This document shows, piece by piece, positions 63,083 through 64,000 of a stretch of 64,000 bases of DNA. The notes under the pieces were generated by a model, which saw nothing but the letters and a program-made list of their open reading frames with translations, did no database searches and had not been told where the DNA came from. Within the stretch, counting starts at the first letter, position 1. Every line of letters starts with the position of its first letter. Both the position numbers and the translations under genes were made by a program. The DNA is taken from positions 1 through 64,000 of the forward strand of contig JAREIK010014506.1 in the NCBI GenBank assembly GCA_029783825.1, in the 5' to 3' direction. Source of the stretch: Sapria himalayana. Taxonomy: Eukaryota; Streptophyta; Magnoliopsida; Malpighiales; Rafflesiaceae.

Positions 63083-63494
63083 TGTGTGAGGAAGTTGATG
63101 GGACTCAGGAATATGGGCATATAAATATTTCATCTATAATTACATTCATATAAATATTATATTTAAATGGGTGTTGATATATATTCATGATGTTCTACGT
63201 GCACTTGGGTTGGGAGTAACTCTAAAAGAGCTTATCTCTACTGAGCTTTGTTCACTTTATTTGTGGGACCTCTTTTCAGGTACATATCCAGGACAGATGA
63301 CAGATTCACATATGAGATCACACATGAGAAGGGAAGCCTGTTGTGGCTTAACAAAAATATGTTTTGTGTTTTCTTTATTCCATTGAGCAAATAAAATAAA
63401 AAAAATGTATTCTACATTTGAGAAAATTTTATTTTATAACACATTATATTGTGTGATGGAATCAATGGGACCCGCTGGAGGATGGAGTGTCACA
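63083..63494 (+). repeat. Gypsy 5' LTR (left edge uncertain)
   Basis: It ends ...GGAGTGTCACA just before the primer-binding site. The left edge is placed at TGTGTGAGGAAG on the basis of TGTG/CACA symmetry only. A sequence related to its start, GATGGGACTCAGG (63098), recurs near the end as AATGGGACCCGCTGG (63465). Confidence 0.5.
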
Positions 63495-63497
63495 GCT

Positions 63498-63509
63498 TGG
63501 TATCAGAGG
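63498..63509 (+). other. Primer-binding site for initiator tRNA-Met
   Basis: TGGTATCAGAGG matches 11 of 12 bases of TGGTATCAGAGC, the usual complement of the plant initiator tRNA-Met 3' end, and begins four bases after the LTR end. Confidence 0.85.
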
Positions 63510-63714
63510 TTAAGTATATGATTACTTATAACTCAGAAATTGGTACAGGTTTAATAATGTAGTAAGAAATTTTAGATATATAAATATCTAATACTCGGGA
63601 AAAATATAAAAAAAAGGAACACTAGGGTAAAGAAACATAACCTTAGAGGTTCAGAAAATGAAATGATAGTTTCAAAATGACAAGTAGAGAACGAGGGCAC
63701 TAGGGACATCTATG

Positions 63715-64000
63715 AAATGAGGATCAACCGACAGCCTTTTATCAGCAGGCTCTAATAGAGGCTATGGGTCTAACTGTTGCAAGAGGTGCACAAACTAGTG
63801 CAACTGGAGGTTAAGAAGGGTCAAGTAACCTCCAAAAGTTCAAGGCACACATCCTCCAATATTTATAGGGGGAGGAGACCCAATTGTGGCAAATCATTGG
63901 TTTCGACAAGTTGATAAAATCTTGATTGCAATGGAAATCACTTCCAATGCTACCAAGATTCGGTTAGTAGCATTCTAGCTAGATGGTGAGTCCCAATTTG
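63715..64000 (+). pseudogene. Gypsy gag, N-terminal part, with stops
   Basis: After an upstream piece with ALIEAMGLTVARGAQTSATG, a frame from about 63836 reads VQGTHPPIFIGGGDPIVANH, WFRQVDKILIAMEITSNATK, IRLVAF, a stop, then LDGESQF to the window end. This is the start of the Retrotrans_gag domain of plant gypsy elements (pattern F.GG.DP..A..W....EKI...M). The in-frame TAG near 63976 and a frame change upstream suggest a non-functional copy. The protein would form the virus-like particle core. Confidence 0.75.

Larger units (their letters stand above)
63083..64000 (+). mobile_element. Ty3/gypsy retrotransposon, 5' part, runs off the window
   Basis: The 3' end of a 5' LTR (ending GTGTCACA at 63494), a primer-binding site and a gag-like frame follow one another on +. 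The rest of the element lies beyond the window. The LTR start near 63083 (TGTGTGAGG) is a guess from the expected TG...CA ends. Confidence 0.75.

Overview
This window looks like gene-poor nuclear DNA of a flowering plant. I found no intact host gene. Nearly everything recognisable is transposon debris, and several families are plant-specific: CACTA (En/Spm) elements with TNP2, DUF4218, DUF4216 and Transposase_24 genes, a plant LINE with zf-RVT and RNase H domains, Ty1/copia and Ty3/gypsy elements, and a dead ARF1 GTPase retrocopy. The rest is very AT-rich DNA, three very large GATA-type arrays and a ~550-bp AT-rich tandem repeat. The species cannot be named from the sequence.

Layout: 1-1.35 kb is AT-rich filler and a (TTTA)n tract. 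1.37-4.81 kb is a 5'-truncated LINE on the minus strand, bracketed by a perfect 16-bp target-site duplication. 4.84-6.6 kb holds a short 80-bp tandem repeat and AT-rich DNA. 6.6-7.69 kb is a subterminal-repeat block of one CACTA family. 7.69-17.10 kb is a decayed autonomous-type CACTA element (TNP2-like gene, then Transposase_24-like gene, both +), carrying a ~550-bp-period repeat in its 5' part. 17.10-19.29 kb is GATA array 1. 19.3-29.8 kb is a second decayed CACTA element, itself invaded by a copia 3' fragment and a 2.6-kb island of higher GC. 29.8-37.5 kb is GATA array 2. 37.5-39.0 kb is unassigned. 39.0-44.3 kb is the ~550-bp repeat in the opposite orientation, interrupted by the ARF1 retropseudogene. 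44.3-45.8 kb is related AT-rich DNA. 46.0-52.7 kb is the third and best-preserved CACTA gene pair. 52.8-54.9 kb is a tandemly duplicated ~1.1-kb unit containing GC-rich trinucleotide blocks. 54.9-59.65 kb is GATA array 3. 59.66-62.97 kb is a minus-strand copia element with its 3' LTR, PPT and broken pol. 63.08 kb to the end is the start of a plus-strand gypsy element (LTR, PBS, gag).

No genes work together as a host pathway. The only cooperating pairs are the two genes in each CACTA element (transposase plus accessory/DNA-binding protein), and all three pairs carry stops or frameshifts, so none looks active. I did not find a new functional system. The most unusual features are the scale and same-strand orientation of the GATA arrays (about 14.6 kb, near 23% of the window) and their internal higher-order periodicity, the ~550-bp repeat found in both orientations and linked to CACTA sequence, and clear nested-insertion chronologies supported by target-site duplications.
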